The notes: generated by a model not told the origin, from the sequence alone. Positions 34,318 to 44,899 are shown, counted from the stretch's first letter. The stretch is 64,000 nt of DNA from Rhizobium album (GCF_003122325.1 NZ_QFBC01000006.1:248001-312000), one strand, 5' to 3'. A program made the numbers and translations.

Positions 34318-35268
34318 ATGGCCGCCTATCGCCCGCCAAGAATTCCCGCCTCGGAAATCACGCCGCAGCCGATTTATCTCAACCGTCGCAACTTCCTCGG
34401 CGCCGCAACGCTTGCCGGCGCTGCCATGCTTGGCGGCGCGCAGGCAGCAGCCGCCGCCCTTGCCGTCGTACCGAGCCGATACAAGGTCGATGAAAAGCTG
34501 ACGCCGCAGAAGGACGTCACCACCTACAATAATTTTTACGAGTTCGGCCTCGACAAGGGCGATCCGGCAGCACTGTCCGGCGATTTCAAGCCACGGCCCT
34601 GGACGATCGCCGTCGATGGCATGGTCGGCAAACCCGGCACCTTCGACATCGACCAGCTGATCAAGGATTTTCCGATCGAGGAGCGCGTCTACCGCATGCG
34701 CTGCGTCGAGGCCTGGTCGATGGTCATTCCGTGGAACGGCTTTCCGCTGGCCGCCCTGCTCGACAAGGTCGAACCGCTCGGAAGCGCAAAATACGTCGCC
34801 TTCGAGACCGTGGTGCGGCCGGAAGAAATGCCGGGCCAGGGCGGTTATTTCCAGTCGCTGAGCTGGCCCTATATCGAGGGCCTGCGGCTCGACGAGGCAC
34901 GCCATCCGCTCACCCTGCTCGCTGTCGGTCTCTACGGCGAAACGCTGCCGAACCAGAACGGCGCGCCGATCCGGCTCGTCGTACCGTGGAAATACGGATT
35001 CAAGGGTATCAAGTCGATCGTGCGCATCACCTTGACCGACCAGCAGCCGAAAAACACTTGGCAGGTCACCAATCCGCAGGAATACGGCTTTTACGCCAAC
35101 GTCAATCCCGAGGTCGACCACCCGCGCTGGAGCCAGGCGACGGAAAGACGCATCGGCGAAGGCGGTTTCTTCTCGTCGGGCGGGCGGCGCCCCACCCTGC
35201 CCTTCAACGGTTATGCCGACGAGGTGGCAAGCCTCTACGCCGGTATGGATCTCAGGGCGAACTATTGA
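34318..35268 (+). CDS. msrP: Methionine-sulfoxide reductase catalytic subunit (molybdoenzyme)
   Basis: A 316-residue periplasmic enzyme that reduces oxidised methionine in envelope proteins. A twin-arginine signal is visible ([19 protein letters not shown], Arg23-Arg24). The molybdenum-binding Cys is Cys129 in [18 protein letters not shown]. The order of conserved blocks matches YedY/MsrP. GAAAGGA precedes the ATG. Its stop overlaps the msrQ start (TGATG), so the two are translated together. Confidence 0.96.
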   Translation: MAAYRPPRIPASEITPQPIYLNRRNFLGAATLAGAAMLGGAQAAAAALAVVPSRYKVDEKLTPQKDVTTYNNFYEFGLDKGDPAALSGDFKPRPWTIAVDGMVGKPGTFDIDQLIKDFPIEERVYRMRCVEAWSMVIPWNGFPLAALLDKVEPLGSAKYVAFETVVRPEEMPGQGGYFQSLSWPYIEGLRLDEARHPLTLLAVGLYGETLPNQNGAPIRLVVPWKYGFKGIKSIVRITLTDQQPKNTWQVTNPQEYGFYANVNPEVDHPRWSQATERRIGEGGFFSSGGRRPTLPFNGYADEVASLYAGMDLRANY

Positions 35269-35915
35269 TGGCGCCGGTTCTTCCCAAACGCTGGCAGCCG
35301 GCTTCCGTCTGGCTGCTCTATATCGTCGGGCTGCTGCCGGCCGCGTGGTCCTTCTATCTCGGCGCAACCGACGACCTCGGCGCCGATCCGGTGAAAAGCT
35401 TCGAACTGCTGCTCGGCCTCTGGACGCTGCGCTTCCTGATCGCTACGCTGGCGGTCAGCCCCTTTCGGGACCTCGCCGGCTGGAACCTCATCCGTTATCG
35501 CCGGGCGCTTGGGCTCTTGACCTTCTATTACGCGCTGATGCATTTCTCGGTCTATGCGATCCTCGACCAGGCACCGATGTTCAACGCCATCCTCGCCGAT
35601 GTTCTCAAGCGCCCCTTCATTATGTTCGGCATGGCGGCGCTGTTGTTGCTCATACCGCTGGCGATCACTTCGAACATGGCCTCGATCCGCAGGCTCGGAA
35701 AAAACTGGATCCGGCTGCATCGGCTGATCTATCCGATTGCCGCGCTTGGGGCCTTGCATTTCGCACTCTCGACGAAGGTCTTGACGCTGGAGCAATATGT
35801 CTACATCGGCCTGATCGTCGTGCTGCTGTTGTATCGCGGCGTGCGGCCGATCCTGCGAGCGAGAAAGAACGAGCGGAAAAACCTGCGCGCGCAGGCAACC
35901 GAGCGCATCGCCTGA
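35268..35915 (+). CDS. msrQ: Heme-binding membrane subunit of methionine-sulfoxide reductase
   Basis: A 215-residue inner-membrane protein with about six hydrophobic segments that passes electrons from the quinone pool or flavin reductase to MsrP. The family blocks RYRRALGLLTFYYALMHFSV and KNWIRLHRLIYPIAALGALHF are present, with candidate heme-ligand histidines in both. The ATG overlaps the msrP stop. A strong terminator lies 22 bp behind. Confidence 0.95.
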   Translation: MAPVLPKRWQPASVWLLYIVGLLPAAWSFYLGATDDLGADPVKSFELLLGLWTLRFLIATLAVSPFRDLAGWNLIRYRRALGLLTFYYALMHFSVYAILDQAPMFNAILADVLKRPFIMFGMAALLLLIPLAITSNMASIRRLGKNWIRLHRLIYPIAALGALHFALSTKVLTLEQYVYIGLIVVLLLYRGVRPILRARKNERKNLRAQATERIA

Positions 35916-35937
35916 AACAAACATGGTCCCAAACGCA

Positions 35938-35971
35938 AACAGCCGGATCTTTCGACCCGGCTGTTTTGTTT
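35938..35971. terminator. Bidirectional terminator between msrQ and rplQ
   Basis: AACAGCCGG (35938-35946) pairs with CCGGCTGTT (35957-35965) around a 10-base loop and is followed by TTGTTT on the plus strand. The genes on both sides point into it, so it probably ends the msr operon and the ribosomal operon. Confidence 0.82.
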
Positions 35972-35988
35972 CCGCGAGGCGGAAAAGA

Positions 35989-36414
35989 TCAAGCGGCTTC
36001 GGCAGCGTCTGCTTCAGCAGCAACGCGAGCCTTGTCGGCTGCGCCCTTGGCATCGACGTCGCGCTCGACGAACTCGACAACAGCAAGGGCAGCGTTGTCG
36101 CCCTGGCGGAAGCCAGCCTTCATGATGCGCAGGTAGCCGCCGTTGCGGGTGGCGTAACGCGAAGCGATCGTGTCGAACAGCTTCGAAACGACGGCAACGT
36201 CGCGGATCTGCGAGATCGCCTGGCGGCGGGCATGCAGGTCGCCGCGCTTGCCGAGGGTGACGAGCTTTTCGACGATCGGGCGAATTTCCTTCGCCTTCGG
36301 CAGGGTGGTGACGATCTGCTCATGGGTGATGAGCGAGGCAGCCATGTTGGCAAACATTGCCTTACGATGGCTGGCGGTTCTGTTCAGCTTGCGACCGGCT
36401 TTCTGGTGGCGCAT
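35989..36414 (-). CDS. rplQ: 50S ribosomal protein L17
   Basis: A 141-residue protein beginning [20 protein letters not shown], the usual L17 start. It has the alphaproteobacterial C-terminal Ala/Glu-rich tail. Last gene of the alpha operon, 43 bp after rpoA, with a shared terminator 18 bp behind. L17 binds 23S rRNA near the tunnel exit. Confidence 0.98.
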   Translation of the reverse strand: MRHQKAGRKLNRTASHRKAMFANMAASLITHEQIVTTLPKAKEIRPIVEKLVTLGKRGDLHARRQAISQIRDVAVVSKLFDTIASRYATRNGGYLRIMKAGFRQGDNAALAVVEFVERDVDAKGAADKARVAAEADAAEAA

Positions 36415-36457
36415 GGCTACTCTCCTTCACTTGCAGGCAAAACCCGCAGTCTAATGG

Positions 36458-37468
36458 TTAATATTGGTCTTCGTATCGCTTGGCGAGATCTTCGATGTTT
36501 TCCGGCGGCCAGGCGGGCACTTCCATACCGAGATGGAGACCCATGGAAGCCAGGACTTCCTTGATTTCGTTCAGCGACTTGCGACCAAAATTCGGCGTGC
36601 GAAGCATTTCGGCTTCGGTCTTCTGAATGAGGTCGCCGATATAAACGATGTTGTCGTTCTTGAGGCAGTTGGCCGAACGGACCGAAAGTTCCAGTTCGTC
36701 GACCTTCTTGAGGAGCGCCGGATTGAAGGCCAGTTCGGTAACGGCTTCTTCTTCGGCTTCCTTCTGCGGCTCGTCGAAGTTGACGAACACGCCGAGCTGG
36801 TCCTGCAGGATGCGGGCCGCAAATGCGATCGCATCTTCGCCGGTGATGGAACCGTTGGTCTCGATCGTCATCGTCAGCTTGTCGTAGTCGAGAACCTGGC
36901 CTTCACGGGTGTTTTCCACCTTGTAGGACACTTTCTTGACCGGCGAATACAGGCTGTCGACCGGAATGAGGCCGATCGGCGCATCTTCAGCGCGGTTGCG
37001 CTCTGCCGGAACGTAACCCTTGCCGTTGTTCACGGTGAATTCCATGCGGATCTCGGCGCCCTCGTCGAGCGTGCAGATAACATGGTTCGGGTTCAGGATC
37101 TCGATATCGCCGACCGTCTGGATGTCCCCGGCGGTAACGACGCCCGGACCCTGCTTGCGGACGACCATGCGCTTGGCATCGTCGCCGTCCATCTTGATGG
37201 CGATTTCCTTGATGTTCAGGACGATGTCGGTGACATCTTCGCGAACGCCCGGGATCGAGGAGAATTCATGCAATACGCCGTCGATCTGCACGGCAGTCAC
37301 TGCACCACCGCGCAACGACGACAGCAGCACGCGACGCAGTGCGTTGCCGAGCGTCAGGCCGAAACCCCGCTCCAGCGGCTCGGCGACGAGCGTCGCCTTC
37401 GTCCGGCCGGAAGAGGTGAACTCGACCTTGTTCGGCTTGATCAGTTCTTGCCAGTTCTTCTGAATCAT
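36458..37468 (-). CDS. rpoA: RNA polymerase alpha subunit
   Basis: A 336-residue protein with an N-terminal assembly domain ([19 protein letters not shown]) and a C-terminal DNA-binding domain ([34 protein letters not shown]). It dimerises to start assembly of the polymerase. Gene order rpsK-rpoA-rplQ is standard. A two-tier hairpin lies in the 103-bp spacer upstream. Confidence 0.99.
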   Translation of the reverse strand: MIQKNWQELIKPNKVEFTSSGRTKATLVAEPLERGFGLTLGNALRRVLLSSLRGGAVTAVQIDGVLHEFSSIPGVREDVTDIVLNIKEIAIKMDGDDAKRMVVRKQGPGVVTAGDIQTVGDIEILNPNHVICTLDEGAEIRMEFTVNNGKGYVPAERNRAEDAPIGLIPVDSLYSPVKKVSYKVENTREGQVLDYDKLTMTIETNGSITGEDAIAFAARILQDQLGVFVNFDEPQKEAEEEAVTELAFNPALLKKVDELELSVRSANCLKNDNIVYIGDLIQKTEAEMLRTPNFGRKSLNEIKEVLASMGLHLGMEVPAWPPENIEDLAKRYEDQY

Positions 37469-37520
37469 GTGTTTTCCTTCCGTTCGCTGCCACCATCCAA
37501 TCGTGGCAACCGAGCATTAG

Positions 37521-37558
37521 AAACGCCGGGAGGAGCGCCGAAGGGGCGCTCACCGGCG
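37521..37558 (-). terminator. Two-tier hairpin between rpsK and rpoA
   Basis: On the minus strand an outer CGCCGG/CCGGCG stem and an inner AGCGCC/GGCGCT stem with a CCTTC loop, then TTTCT. The T-run is short, so it may act as a weak terminator, attenuator or RNA processing site. Confidence 0.5.
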
Positions 37559-37571
37559 GATAAAGGAATGA

Positions 37572-37961
37572 TCAGACGCGGCGCTTCTTGCGCGGACGGC
37601 AACCATTGTGCGGGATCGGCGTCACGTCGCGAATGGACGTGATCACGAAACCGGCAGCCTGCAACGCGCGCAGGGCGGATTCACGACCCGACCCCGGACC
37701 GCAGACTTCCACTTCCAGCGACTTCATGCCGTGTTCCTGGGCCTTCTTGGCGCAGTCTTCGGCAGCGATCTGGGCAGCGAACGGGGTCGACTTGCGCGAA
37801 CCCTTGAAGCCCTTGGCACCAGCGGACGACCAGGCAATGGCGTTGCCCTGTGCGTCGGTGATGGTGATCATCGTGTTGTTGAAAGTCGAGTTGACGTGAG
37901 CGACGCCCGACGTGATGTTTTTACGTTCGCGGCGGCGAACGCGTGTGGCTTCCTTGGCCAT
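37572..37961 (-). CDS. rpsK: 30S ribosomal protein S11
   Basis: A 129-residue protein with [18 protein letters not shown] and the C-terminal [20 protein letters not shown]. Part of the platform of the small subunit. It follows rpsM by 136 bp, an unusually long gap that contains a terminator-like hairpin. Confidence 0.99.
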   Translation of the reverse strand: MAKEATRVRRRERKNITSGVAHVNSTFNNTMITITDAQGNAIAWSSAGAKGFKGSRKSTPFAAQIAAEDCAKKAQEHGMKSLEVEVCGPGSGRESALRALQAAGFVITSIRDVTPIPHNGCRPRKKRRV

Positions 37962-38042
37962 GTCTTACCTTTCGTTGATCTCTTCACCGCCGTAACACCA
38001 GCGGCTACACCGGTGAACGGCGCAAAACCCTTCACCAAATTC

Positions 38043-38074
38043 AAAAAGGAGGCCGGCGACCTGCGCCAGCCTCC
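38043..38074 (-). terminator. Terminator-like hairpin between rpsM and rpsK
   Basis: On the minus strand GGAGGCTGGCG pairs with CGCCGGCCTCC (11 pairs including one T-G) around CAGGT and runs into TTTTTGAATTT. It is about 23 bp after the rpsM stop, inside the alpha operon. Confidence 0.7.
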
Positions 38075-38097
38075 CCTTCCCGGATATGATCCGGAAA

Positions 38098-38466
38098 TTA
38101 CTTCTTCTTACCAGCGATCGCCTTCGCCGGACCCTTGCGGGTGCGGGCGTTGGTGTGCGTGCGCTGACCGCGAACCGGCAGGCCGCGGCGATGACGCAGG
38201 CCGCGGTAGCAGCCGAGGTCCATCAAGCGCTTGATGTTCATCGAGGTCTCGCGACGCAGGTCGCCTTCAACCTGGTAATCGCGGTCGATGGTTTCGCGGA
38301 TCTGAAGGACTTCGGAGTCCGTCAGCTGGTGGACGCGCTTGTCAGCGGGAAGACCAACCTTCTCCATGATTTCCTGCGCGAATTTCGGACCAATCCCGTG
38401 AATGTAGGTCAACGCGATAACAACGCGCTTTGCCGTCGGGATGTTGACGCCAGCGATACGTGCCAC
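38098..38466 (-). CDS. rpsM: 30S ribosomal protein S13
   Basis: A 122-residue protein starting [20 protein letters not shown] with a GTG codon. AAGGAG stands 7 bp upstream. The end ([23 protein letters not shown]) is typical of S13, which contacts the P-site tRNA. The frame is open upstream but the extra residues are not S13-like. A 225-bp gap separates it from adk. Confidence 0.98.
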   Translation of the reverse strand: MARIAGVNIPTAKRVVIALTYIHGIGPKFAQEIMEKVGLPADKRVHQLTDSEVLQIRETIDRDYQVEGDLRRETSMNIKRLMDLGCYRGLRHRRGLPVRGQRTHTNARTRKGPAKAIAGKKK

Positions 38467-38691
38467 GTCTATTCTCCTTGCGTTCCAGTTGTCATCCGAC
38501 AAAAGGGCTTTTTCGTTACGCGGCCCAGAGAGCCACCAGTTCAAAAATCAGGTTCACAACAACAAACGACCGAACCCGGACTTCTCGAAGAAATCCGCGC
38601 CGATCGCATGGTATGTCGCGAGTTGGCGCGGTGTTTAGCGGAATCGCTGCAAAAAAGCAACTGCCTCGCCAAAGTAATTTCCGTCAACCGC

Positions 38692-39342
38692 CTAGACGGA
38701 TGCCAGAATCCTGTCGATATCCGCCGTCACCTGTTCGATGTCGGCCATACCGTCCACGGAAGCGAGCTTACCCTTGGCATGGTAGTAGCCGATCAGCGGA
38801 GACGTTTCCTTGTAATAGGCCTGCAGGCGGGTGACGACGGTGTCGCGATTGTCGTCCGGCCGGCGCTTGAAATGCGTCGAACCGCAGCGATCACAGACGC
38901 CTTCCACCTTCGGCTTGAGATTCGTGTCGTGGTAACCGGCGCCACAGTTGGCACAGGTGTAACGACCCGAAACGCGGTCGGCGAGCACGGCGTCGTCGAC
39001 GCGGATCTCGATGACCTTTGAAAGATCCAGAGACTTCGCCTTGAGCATGGCTTCCGTAGCGTCAGCCTGCACCAGTGTGCGCGGATAACCGTCGAGAATG
39101 AAACCCTTGGCGCAATCCGGCTGGTCGATTCGCTCCGAAACAATGGCGTTGACGATCTCGTCGGAGACGAGCTTGCCGGCGTCCATCACGGCCTTGGCGC
39201 GCTTGCCCACTTCCGTTTCGGCGGCAACCGCCGCACGCAGCATGTCGCCGGTGGAAAGTTGGGGAATCCCGTGCTTTTCCACGATTCTCTGGGCCTGGGT
39301 CCCCTTGCCCGCACCCGGCGGCCCCAAAAGAATAAGTCTCAT
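38692..39342 (-). CDS. adk: Adenylate kinase with four-cysteine LID
   Basis: A 216-residue enzyme that interconverts ATP+AMP and 2 ADP. The P-loop is [10 protein letters not shown] (7-16) and the conserved FILDGYPRT follows. The LID carries two Cys pairs, CANC and CDRC, the pattern that binds zinc in long-LID kinases and is known from Paracoccus. Its ATG overlaps the secY stop by 4 bp (ATGA), so the pair is translationally coupled, as in other spc operons. Confidence 0.98.
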   Translation of the reverse strand: MRLILLGPPGAGKGTQAQRIVEKHGIPQLSTGDMLRAAVAAETEVGKRAKAVMDAGKLVSDEIVNAIVSERIDQPDCAKGFILDGYPRTLVQADATEAMLKAKSLDLSKVIEIRVDDAVLADRVSGRYTCANCGAGYHDTNLKPKVEGVCDRCGSTHFKRRPDDNRDTVVTRLQAYYKETSPLIGYYHAKGKLASVDGMADIEQVTADIDRILASV

Positions 39343-40679
39343 CGTCCCCTCTTTCCTCCACGCAATTTCGATTTCTTGATCAGACCCTCGTATTGCTGGG
39401 CAATCAGATGTCCTTGAATCTGTGCTACAGTATCAAGGGTGACGCTGACAACAATCAAAAGCGACGTACCACCAAGGGATAACGGTACACCCGTCTGAGA
39501 AACCAGAATTTCGGGAAGAATACAGACGAAGACGAGATAGATTGCGCCGACGACGGTGATGCGGGTCAGCACGAAGTCGATGTACTCCGCGGTGCGCTCT
39601 CCCGGCCGAATCCCGGGGATAAAGCCGCCGTGCTTTTTCAGATTGTCGGCGGTGTCCTTCGGATTGAAGACGATCGCCGTGTAGAAGAAGGCGAAGAACG
39701 CGATCAGGGCACCGTAAAGCACCATGTAAAGCGGCTGGCCATGGCCGAGCGCCGCCACGATCGAGGTCGCCCAGCCGGGCAGTTCCGTCGAATTGGTGAA
39801 GCCGGCGGCCGTTGCGGGCAGCAGCAGCAGCGACGATGCGAAGATCGCCGGGATGACCCCCGAGGTGTTGAGCTTCAGCGGCAGGTGCGAAGTATCGCCC
39901 TGGAACATGCGGTTGCCGACCTGGCGCTTCGGATACTGGATCAGCAGGCGGCGCTGGGCGCGCTCGACGAAGACGATCAGTGCGATGCAGAGGATGGCGA
40001 CGATGATGACCGCGAGAATCAGGCCGGTCGACAGCGCGCCGGTGCGGCCGAGTTCCAGCGTGCCGGCCAGAGCCGACGGCAGGCCTGCGGCGATGCCGGC
40101 GAAGATGATCAGCGAAATACCGTTGCCGATGCCGCGCGAGGTGATCTGCTCACCGAGCCACATCAGGAACATCGTGCCGCCGAGCAGCGTGATCACGGTG
40201 GAAATACGGAAGAACCAGCCTGGATCGACGACGATGCCGCTGCCGCTTTCAAGGCCGACCGCAATGCCATAGGCCTGCAGCGCGCCGAGCAGAACGGTGC
40301 CGTAACGGGTGTACTGGTTGATGATCTTGCGGCCCTGCTCGCCTTCCTTCTTCAGGTTTTCGAGCGCCGGCACGACCGAAGTCATGAGCTGCACGATGAT
40401 CGAAGCGGAGATATAGGGCATGATGCCGAGCGCAAAAATCGCCATGCGTTGCACGGCGCCGCCCGAAAACATGTTGAAAAGACCGAGGATACCGCCTGCC
40501 TGGCCATGGAAGGCCTGGGCGTAAGCATCGGGATTGAGACCCGGAAGCGGAATATGTGTGCCGAGGCGATAGACCAGGAGCGCTGCGAGGGTAAACCACA
40601 GCCGCTTCTTCAGATCCTCAGCCTTGGCGAAAGTCGAAAAATTCAGATTTGATGCTAATTGTTCCGCTGCAGACGCCAT
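39339..40679 (-). CDS. secY: Protein translocase subunit SecY
   Basis: A 446-residue membrane protein with about ten hydrophobic helices, the pore of the Sec translocon. The start [20 protein letters not shown] was chosen over an open frame 66 bp longer that lacks SecY character. Conserved blocks include [20 protein letters not shown] and [20 protein letters not shown]. It is separated from rplO by 234 bp with a terminator-like hairpin, suggesting its own promoter. Confidence 0.98.
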   Translation of the reverse strand: MASAAEQLASNLNFSTFAKAEDLKKRLWFTLAALLVYRLGTHIPLPGLNPDAYAQAFHGQAGGILGLFNMFSGGAVQRMAIFALGIMPYISASIIVQLMTSVVPALENLKKEGEQGRKIINQYTRYGTVLLGALQAYGIAVGLESGSGIVVDPGWFFRISTVITLLGGTMFLMWLGEQITSRGIGNGISLIIFAGIAAGLPSALAGTLELGRTGALSTGLILAVIIVAILCIALIVFVERAQRRLLIQYPKRQVGNRMFQGDTSHLPLKLNTSGVIPAIFASSLLLLPATAAGFTNSTELPGWATSIVAALGHGQPLYMVLYGALIAFFAFFYTAIVFNPKDTADNLKKHGGFIPGIRPGERTAEYIDFVLTRITVVGAIYLVFVCILPEILVSQTGVPLSLGGTSLLIVVSVTLDTVAQIQGHLIAQQYEGLIKKSKLRGGKRGR

Positions 40680-40867
40680 GCAATTCTCCGCGTAACCAAC
40701 TCCGGAGGCAAGACGAACCGGCCATGTCCGGAAGCAGTTTCTCAATCCTGTTCAAAAAACCGGGTGTCGGACAGATTGCGGCGCAATCGGATGCCTCACC
40801 CTTGTTTTCCGTTTAAATCCCGGAAGACGAAGACTCGTCTTGAGGAACGTGAGGCCCACATATGGGA

Positions 40868-40903
40868 GTAAAACCGCCCGGTGTGAAGCCACCCCGGGCG
40901 GTT
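40868..40903 (-). terminator. Intrinsic terminator between rplO and secY
   Basis: On the minus strand AACCGCCCGG pairs with CCGGGCGGTT over 10 bp around a 12-base loop, continuing into TTTTAC. It lies 11 bp after the rplO stop. Confidence 0.78.
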
Positions 40904-40913
40904 GAAGTCAACT

Positions 40914-41384
40914 TTATTCTGCGGCAGCCAGGAGAAGCTTGACCGAGCCGCCAGCCTTTTCGATCTTTTCGACCGCAGGCTTGGAGGCGCCGGCAACTTC
41001 GATGGTGACCTTCGCCGTCAATTCGCCGTCAGCGAGAACGCGAACACCATCCTTTTCGCGGCGGATAACGCCGGCAGCCTTGAGGGCTGCTGCATCGATG
41101 GTCTTCGAAGCGTCGAGCTTCTTGGCATCGATTGCCGTCTGGATGCGGCCGAGCGACACGACAACAAATTCGCTTGCGAAGATGTTGTTGAAGCCGCGCT
41201 TCGGCAGACGACGGTAGATTGGCATCTGGCCGCCTTCGAAGCCGTTGATGGCAACGCCCGAACGAGCCTTCTGACCCTTGACACCGCGACCACCGGTCTT
41301 GCCGGAGCCGGAACCGATACCGCGACCCAGCCGCTTGCGGCTATGGGTTGCGCCTTCGTTGTCCTTGATTTCATTCAGTTTCAT
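40914..41384 (-). CDS. rplO: 50S ribosomal protein L15
   Basis: A 156-residue protein opening [20 protein letters not shown] with the Gly-rich [20 protein letters not shown] stretch typical of L15, which helps late assembly of the large subunit. It follows rpmD by 13 bp. The hairpin behind it may end most spc transcripts here. Confidence 0.98.
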   Translation of the reverse strand: MKLNEIKDNEGATHSRKRLGRGIGSGSGKTGGRGVKGQKARSGVAINGFEGGQMPIYRRLPKRGFNNIFASEFVVVSLGRIQTAIDAKKLDASKTIDAAALKAAGVIRREKDGVRVLADGELTAKVTIEVAGASKPAVEKIEKAGGSVKLLLAAAE

Positions 41385-41397
41385 GATCTTTTCTCCC

Positions 41398-41598
41398 TCA
41401 CTTCTCGTCGACGATGCGGACGAGATGCTGGACAGCCCGGATCATGCCACGAACAGAAGGCGTATCTTCCAGCGTGCTGCGGCGATGCATCTTGTTGAGA
41501 CCGAGACCGATCAGCGTCTGGCGCTGGATGGCCGGGCGGCGGATGGGGCTACCGATCTGTTCGACGGTAACCGTCTTTTCAGCAGTCTTGTTAGCCAT
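41398..41598 (-). CDS. rpmD: 50S ribosomal protein L30
   Basis: A 66-residue protein, the short bacterial form, with [20 protein letters not shown] and [20 protein letters not shown]. Spaced 14 bp after rpsE and 13 bp before rplO. No sign of damage. Confidence 0.98.
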   Translation of the reverse strand: MANKTAEKTVTVEQIGSPIRRPAIQRQTLIGLGLNKMHRRSTLEDTPSVRGMIRAVQHLVRIVDEK

Positions 41599-41612
41599 TT
41601 GGAATGCTCCTC

Positions 41613-42182
41613 TTATTCTTCGGAAGCATTGCCGGAGGCGGCGCGACGTGCCTGGAGCGTGGCGTATTTCAAGCCGCGCTGTGCCGCGATGTCCTTCGGA
41701 TGAACCTGATGCTTCAGAGCGTCGAACGTTGCACGAACCATGTTGTAGGGGTTCGAGGAACCGGTCGACTTGGCGACGACGTCATGAACGCCGAGCGTTT
41801 CGAAAACGGCGCGCATCGGACCACCGGCGATGATACCGGTACCGGCCTTGGCCGAACGAAGCAGAACCTTGCCCGCGCCGTGGCGACCGTTGACGTCGTG
41901 ATGCAGCGTGCGGCCATCGCGCAGCGGAACGAAAATCAGTTCGCGCTTGGCGGCTTCCGTCGCCTTGCGGATTGCTTCCGGCACTTCGCGTGCCTTGCCG
42001 TGACCGAAGCCGACGCGGCCCTTCTGGTCGCCGACGACGACGAGAGCGGCGAAACCGAAGCGACGGCCACCCTTGACGACCTTCGCAACGCGGTTGATCG
42101 CGACCAGCTTGTCGACGAACTCGCTATCGCGCTCTTCGCGGGCCTGGCGATCTTCGCGCTGGCCCCTTCTTTCCTGTGCCAT
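41613..42182 (-). CDS. rpsE: 30S ribosomal protein S5
   Basis: A 189-residue protein with the double-stranded RNA-binding part [20 protein letters not shown] and the C-terminal block [17 protein letters not shown]5 helps decoding accuracy and mRNA unwinding. The N-terminus is extended with charged residues ([19 protein letters not shown]), as in other rhizobia. The 144-bp gap before it carries a perfect terminator-like hairpin. Confidence 0.98.
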   Translation of the reverse strand: MAQERRGQREDRQAREERDSEFVDKLVAINRVAKVVKGGRRFGFAALVVVGDQKGRVGFGHGKAREVPEAIRKATEAAKRELIFVPLRDGRTLHHDVNGRHGAGKVLLRSAKAGTGIIAGGPMRAVFETLGVHDVVAKSTGSSNPYNMVRATFDALKHQVHPKDIAAQRGLKYATLQARRAASGNASEE

Positions 42183-42285
42183 TGTCCTTTTCCTTTTTCT
42201 TTTGCGGGTGCAATTGGCAAATCATGATAAGGACCCCATTGCTCTCTTTTCGAGATCCAATGCGGCCCGGCGATTGGCAATACCC

Positions 42286-42320
42286 AAAAATCTCCTCCGG
42301 ATGACGACATCCGGAGGAGA
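42286..42320 (-). terminator. Perfect terminator hairpin between rplR and rpsE
   Basis: On the minus strand TCTCCTCCGGATG pairs with CATCCGGAGGAGA, a 13-bp perfect stem with a TCGT loop, running directly into TTTTT. It starts 7 bp after the rplR stop, in the middle of the spc operon. Confidence 0.85.
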
Positions 42321-42326
42321 AACTCG

Positions 42327-42689
42327 TCAGAAGTTCAGGCCGCCTTCGCGGGCTGCTTCTGCAAGTGCCTTGATACGGCCGTGATAGATGAACGCGCCAC
42401 GGTCGAAGACGACGTCCTTGACGCCGGCCTTGACGGCACGTTCGGCAACCAGCTTGCCGACGGCAGCAGCGGCTGCCGTATCGGCGCCCGTCTTCAGAGA
42501 CGGACGCAGAGTGGTGTCGAGGGTCGAGGCGGACGCGAGCGTACGACCTGCGACATCATCGATAACCTGTACGTAGATGTTCTTCGACGAGCGATGAACC
42601 GACAGGCGCGGACGGCCATTGGCCACCGACTTGAGGTGACGGCGCACGCGGTTGGCGCGACGTGCAAGTGCTTCTTTCCTGCTAGCCAT
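42327..42689 (-). CDS. rplR: 50S ribosomal protein L18
   Basis: A 120-residue protein with [20 protein letters not shown] and [20 protein letters not shown], standard L18 blocks. L18 carries 5S rRNA into the large subunit. It follows rplF by 12 bp and is followed at once by a strong hairpin. Confidence 0.98.
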   Translation of the reverse strand: MASRKEALARRANRVRRHLKSVANGRPRLSVHRSSKNIYVQVIDDVAGRTLASASTLDTTLRPSLKTGADTAAAAAVGKLVAERAVKAGVKDVVFDRGAFIYHGRIKALAEAAREGGLNF

Positions 42690-42701
42690 TTCGCGTGATC
42701 C

Positions 42702-43235
42702 TTACTTCTTCTTGCCTTCTTTGCGGACAATCCGCTCTTCCGCGTACTTGACGCCCTTGCCCTTGTAGGGCTCGGGACCGCGGTATTCGCGAATTTCGGC
42801 CGCAACCTGGCCGACCTGCTGCTTGTTGATGCCTGAAACGATGATTTCCGTCGGCTTCGGCACAGCAATGGTGATGCCGACCGGCGGCTCATACACCACG
42901 TCGTGGGAGAAACCGAGTGCCAGCTGCAGGTTCTTGCCCTGGAGCGACGCGCGGTAACCGACGCCGTTGATTTCAAGCTTGCGCTCGAAGCCGTCCTTGA
43001 CACCCTTGAAGATGTTCTCGACCATCGTGCGGGACATGCCCCACTTGGAACGAGCACCCTTGGTTTCGTTGGCCGGCTGGACAACGACGGCGTTGTCTTC
43101 CAGCTTCACGGAGATATCGTCATTTGCGACGAAAAACAGTTCGCCTTTCGGGCCCTTTGCAGTCACCTTCTGGCCATCAACGGTGGCCGTGATCCCTGCA
43201 GGAACCGGAACGGGCTTCTTACCGATACGAGACAT
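42702..43235 (-). CDS. rplF: 50S ribosomal protein L6
   Basis: A 177-residue protein beginning [20 protein letters not shown] and ending in the L6 signature [20 protein letters not shown]. It binds near the GTPase centre of the large subunit. 44 bp after rpsH; a short 6-bp hairpin overlaps the rpsH stop. Confidence 0.99.
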   Translation of the reverse strand: MSRIGKKPVPVPAGITATVDGQKVTAKGPKGELFFVANDDISVKLEDNAVVVQPANETKGARSKWGMSRTMVENIFKGVKDGFERKLEINGVGYRASLQGKNLQLALGFSHDVVYEPPVGITIAVPKPTEIIVSGINKQQVGQVAAEIREYRGPEPYKGKGVKYAEERIVRKEGKKK

Positions 43236-43279
43236 TTTTCAATCCTGTCTGTTCGCTATGGAGAGATCCCTGCCCTGTC

Positions 43280-43678
43280 TTAGAAGACAGAGCAAAGAAC
43301 CTCGCCGCCAACGTTCTGTTCGCGAGCCTGGTGATCGGCCATCACGCCCTTCGGAGTCGAAAGGATGGTGATGCCGAGGCCGTTCGCGACCTGCGGAATG
43401 GACTTGACCGAGACATAGACCCGGCGGCCCGGCTTGGAGACGCGGCCGATCTCACGGATCACGGACGCACCTTCATAATACTTGAGTTCGATTTCCAGCT
43501 CGGTCTTGCCGTTGTCGAAGGTGACTTCGGAATAACCGCGAATATAGCCTTCGGCCTGCAGGACATCGAGAACGCGTGCACGGAGCTTCGAAGCCGGAGT
43601 GGATACCGAGTTCTTGCGGCGGGCAGCGCCGTTACGGATACGGGTGAGCATATCGCCCAAAGGATCAGTCATAGTCAT
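43280..43678 (-). CDS. rpsH: 30S ribosomal protein S8
   Basis: A 132-residue protein, [20 protein letters not shown] to [20 protein letters not shown]. In E. coli S8 binds its own mRNA and represses the spc operon by a site at rplE; whether this occurs here cannot be seen directly. 12 bp after rpsN. Confidence 0.98.
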   Translation of the reverse strand: MTMTDPLGDMLTRIRNGAARRKNSVSTPASKLRARVLDVLQAEGYIRGYSEVTFDNGKTELEIELKYYEGASVIREIGRVSKPGRRVYVSVKSIPQVANGLGITILSTPKGVMADHQAREQNVGGEVLCSVF

Positions 43679-43690
43679 GTGCCCGTCTCC

Positions 43691-43996
43691 TTACCAGCTC
43701 GACTTGACAATACCCGGCACCTTGCCGGTATTGCCCAGTTCGCGCAGTGCAATACGCGACATCTTCAGCTTGCGATAGAACGCACGCGGACGACCGGTCA
43801 CTTCGCAGCGGTTGCGAATGCGCGTCTTCGATCCGTCGCGCGGCAGTTCTGCCAGCTTCAGGGTTGCCTTGAACCGGTCTTCGATCGGAAGAGACTGGTT
43901 CATGATGATCGCCTTCAGGGCGGCCCGCTTGGAGGCTTGGCCTGCAACGATCTTGCGGCGGCGCTTGTTCTTTTCGACTGCGCTTGTCTTCGCCAT
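43691..43996 (-). CDS. rpsN: 30S ribosomal protein S14 (long, zinc-free form)
   Basis: A 101-residue protein starting [20 protein letters not shown] and ending [17 protein letters not shown]. It has a single Cys (RNRCEVTG) and not the two CXXC pairs of the zinc-binding form. The longer open frame upstream overlaps rplE and is not S14-like. Confidence 0.98.
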   Translation of the reverse strand: MAKTSAVEKNKRRRKIVAGQASKRAALKAIIMNQSLPIEDRFKATLKLAELPRDGSKTRIRNRCEVTGRPRAFYRKLKMSRIALRELGNTGKVPGIVKSSW

Positions 43997-44028
43997 ATCG
44001 AGTTCCTTTTCTACGCTCGTCGTTACGG

Positions 44029-44586
44029 TTACGTACGGAACGGGAAGTTGAACTCTTTCAGGAGAGCTCGTGCTTCGTCGTCCGTCTTTGCCGTCGTGCA
44101 AACGATGATGTCCATGCCCCACATCTGATCAACCTTGTCGTAGTTGATCTCCGGGAACACAATGTGCTCCTTGATGCCCATGGCGAAGTTGCCACGGCCG
44201 TCGAAGGACTTCGGGTTCAGGCCGCGAAAGTCGCGAACGCGCGGCAGCGCGATGTTGACCAGGCGATCCACGAATTCATACATGCGGGCGCCGCGCAGGG
44301 TGACCTTCGCGCCGATCGGCATGTGCTCGCGGACCTTGAAGCCTGCGATAGAGTTACGCGCCTTGGTGATCACCGCCTTCTGGCCGGCAATCGCAGCGAG
44401 GTCGGCAGCAGCGACGGACGGCTTCTTCGAATCAGCCGTGGCTTCGCCAACACCCATGTTGATCACGATCTTGTCGAGCTTCGGGATCTGCATCTCGTTT
44501 GCAAACGAGAACTGCTCCTGCAGGGCAGCGCGAATGCGAGAGACGTATTCCGTCTTGAGCCGCGGCTCATACTTTGTCTCAGCCAT
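44029..44586 (-). CDS. rplE: 50S ribosomal protein L5
   Basis: A 185-residue protein with [20 protein letters not shown] and the C-terminal [20 protein letters not shown]5 binds 5S rRNA and touches the small subunit. Its start overlaps the rplX stop by 8 bp. Confidence 0.99.
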   Translation of the reverse strand: MAETKYEPRLKTEYVSRIRAALQEQFSFANEMQIPKLDKIVINMGVGEATADSKKPSVAAADLAAIAGQKAVITKARNSIAGFKVREHMPIGAKVTLRGARMYEFVDRLVNIALPRVRDFRGLNPKSFDGRGNFAMGIKEHIVFPEINYDKVDQMWGMDIIVCTTAKTDDEARALLKEFNFPFRT

Positions 44587-44887
44587 CGATCACTTCTCCC
44601 GAACGCTTGGCCACACGGACCTTCTTGCCTTCGATCACCTGGAAACCGACGCGGGTCGGCTTGCCATCCTTGTCGGCAACCGCGAGGTTGGACAGGTGGA
44701 TCGAGGCTTCCTTGTTGATGATGCCGGCTTCCTGCGTCTGCGTCTGGCGCTGATGGCGCTTCACGACGTTGACGCCGCGAACGACCGCGCGGTCTTCCTT
44801 CGGCATAACCTGGAGTACTTCGCCGGTGCGGCCCTTGTCCTTGCCGGCCAATACGACGACCTTGTCGCCCTTACGAATCTTTTGCAT
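44579..44887 (-). CDS. rplX: 50S ribosomal protein L24
   Basis: A 102-residue protein with a KOW motif ([19 protein letters not shown]). Two in-frame ATGs are six bases apart. AAGGAG is only 2 bp before the first and 8 bp before the second (44887), so the second, giving MQKIRKGD, is preferred. L24 starts large-subunit assembly. Confidence 0.97.
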   Translation of the reverse strand: MQKIRKGDKVVVLAGKDKGRTGEVLQVMPKEDRAVVRGVNVVKRHQRQTQTQEAGIINKEASIHLSNLAVADKDGKPTRVGFQVIEGKKVRVAKRSGEVIDG

Positions 44888-44899
44888 CGCCATCGCTCC

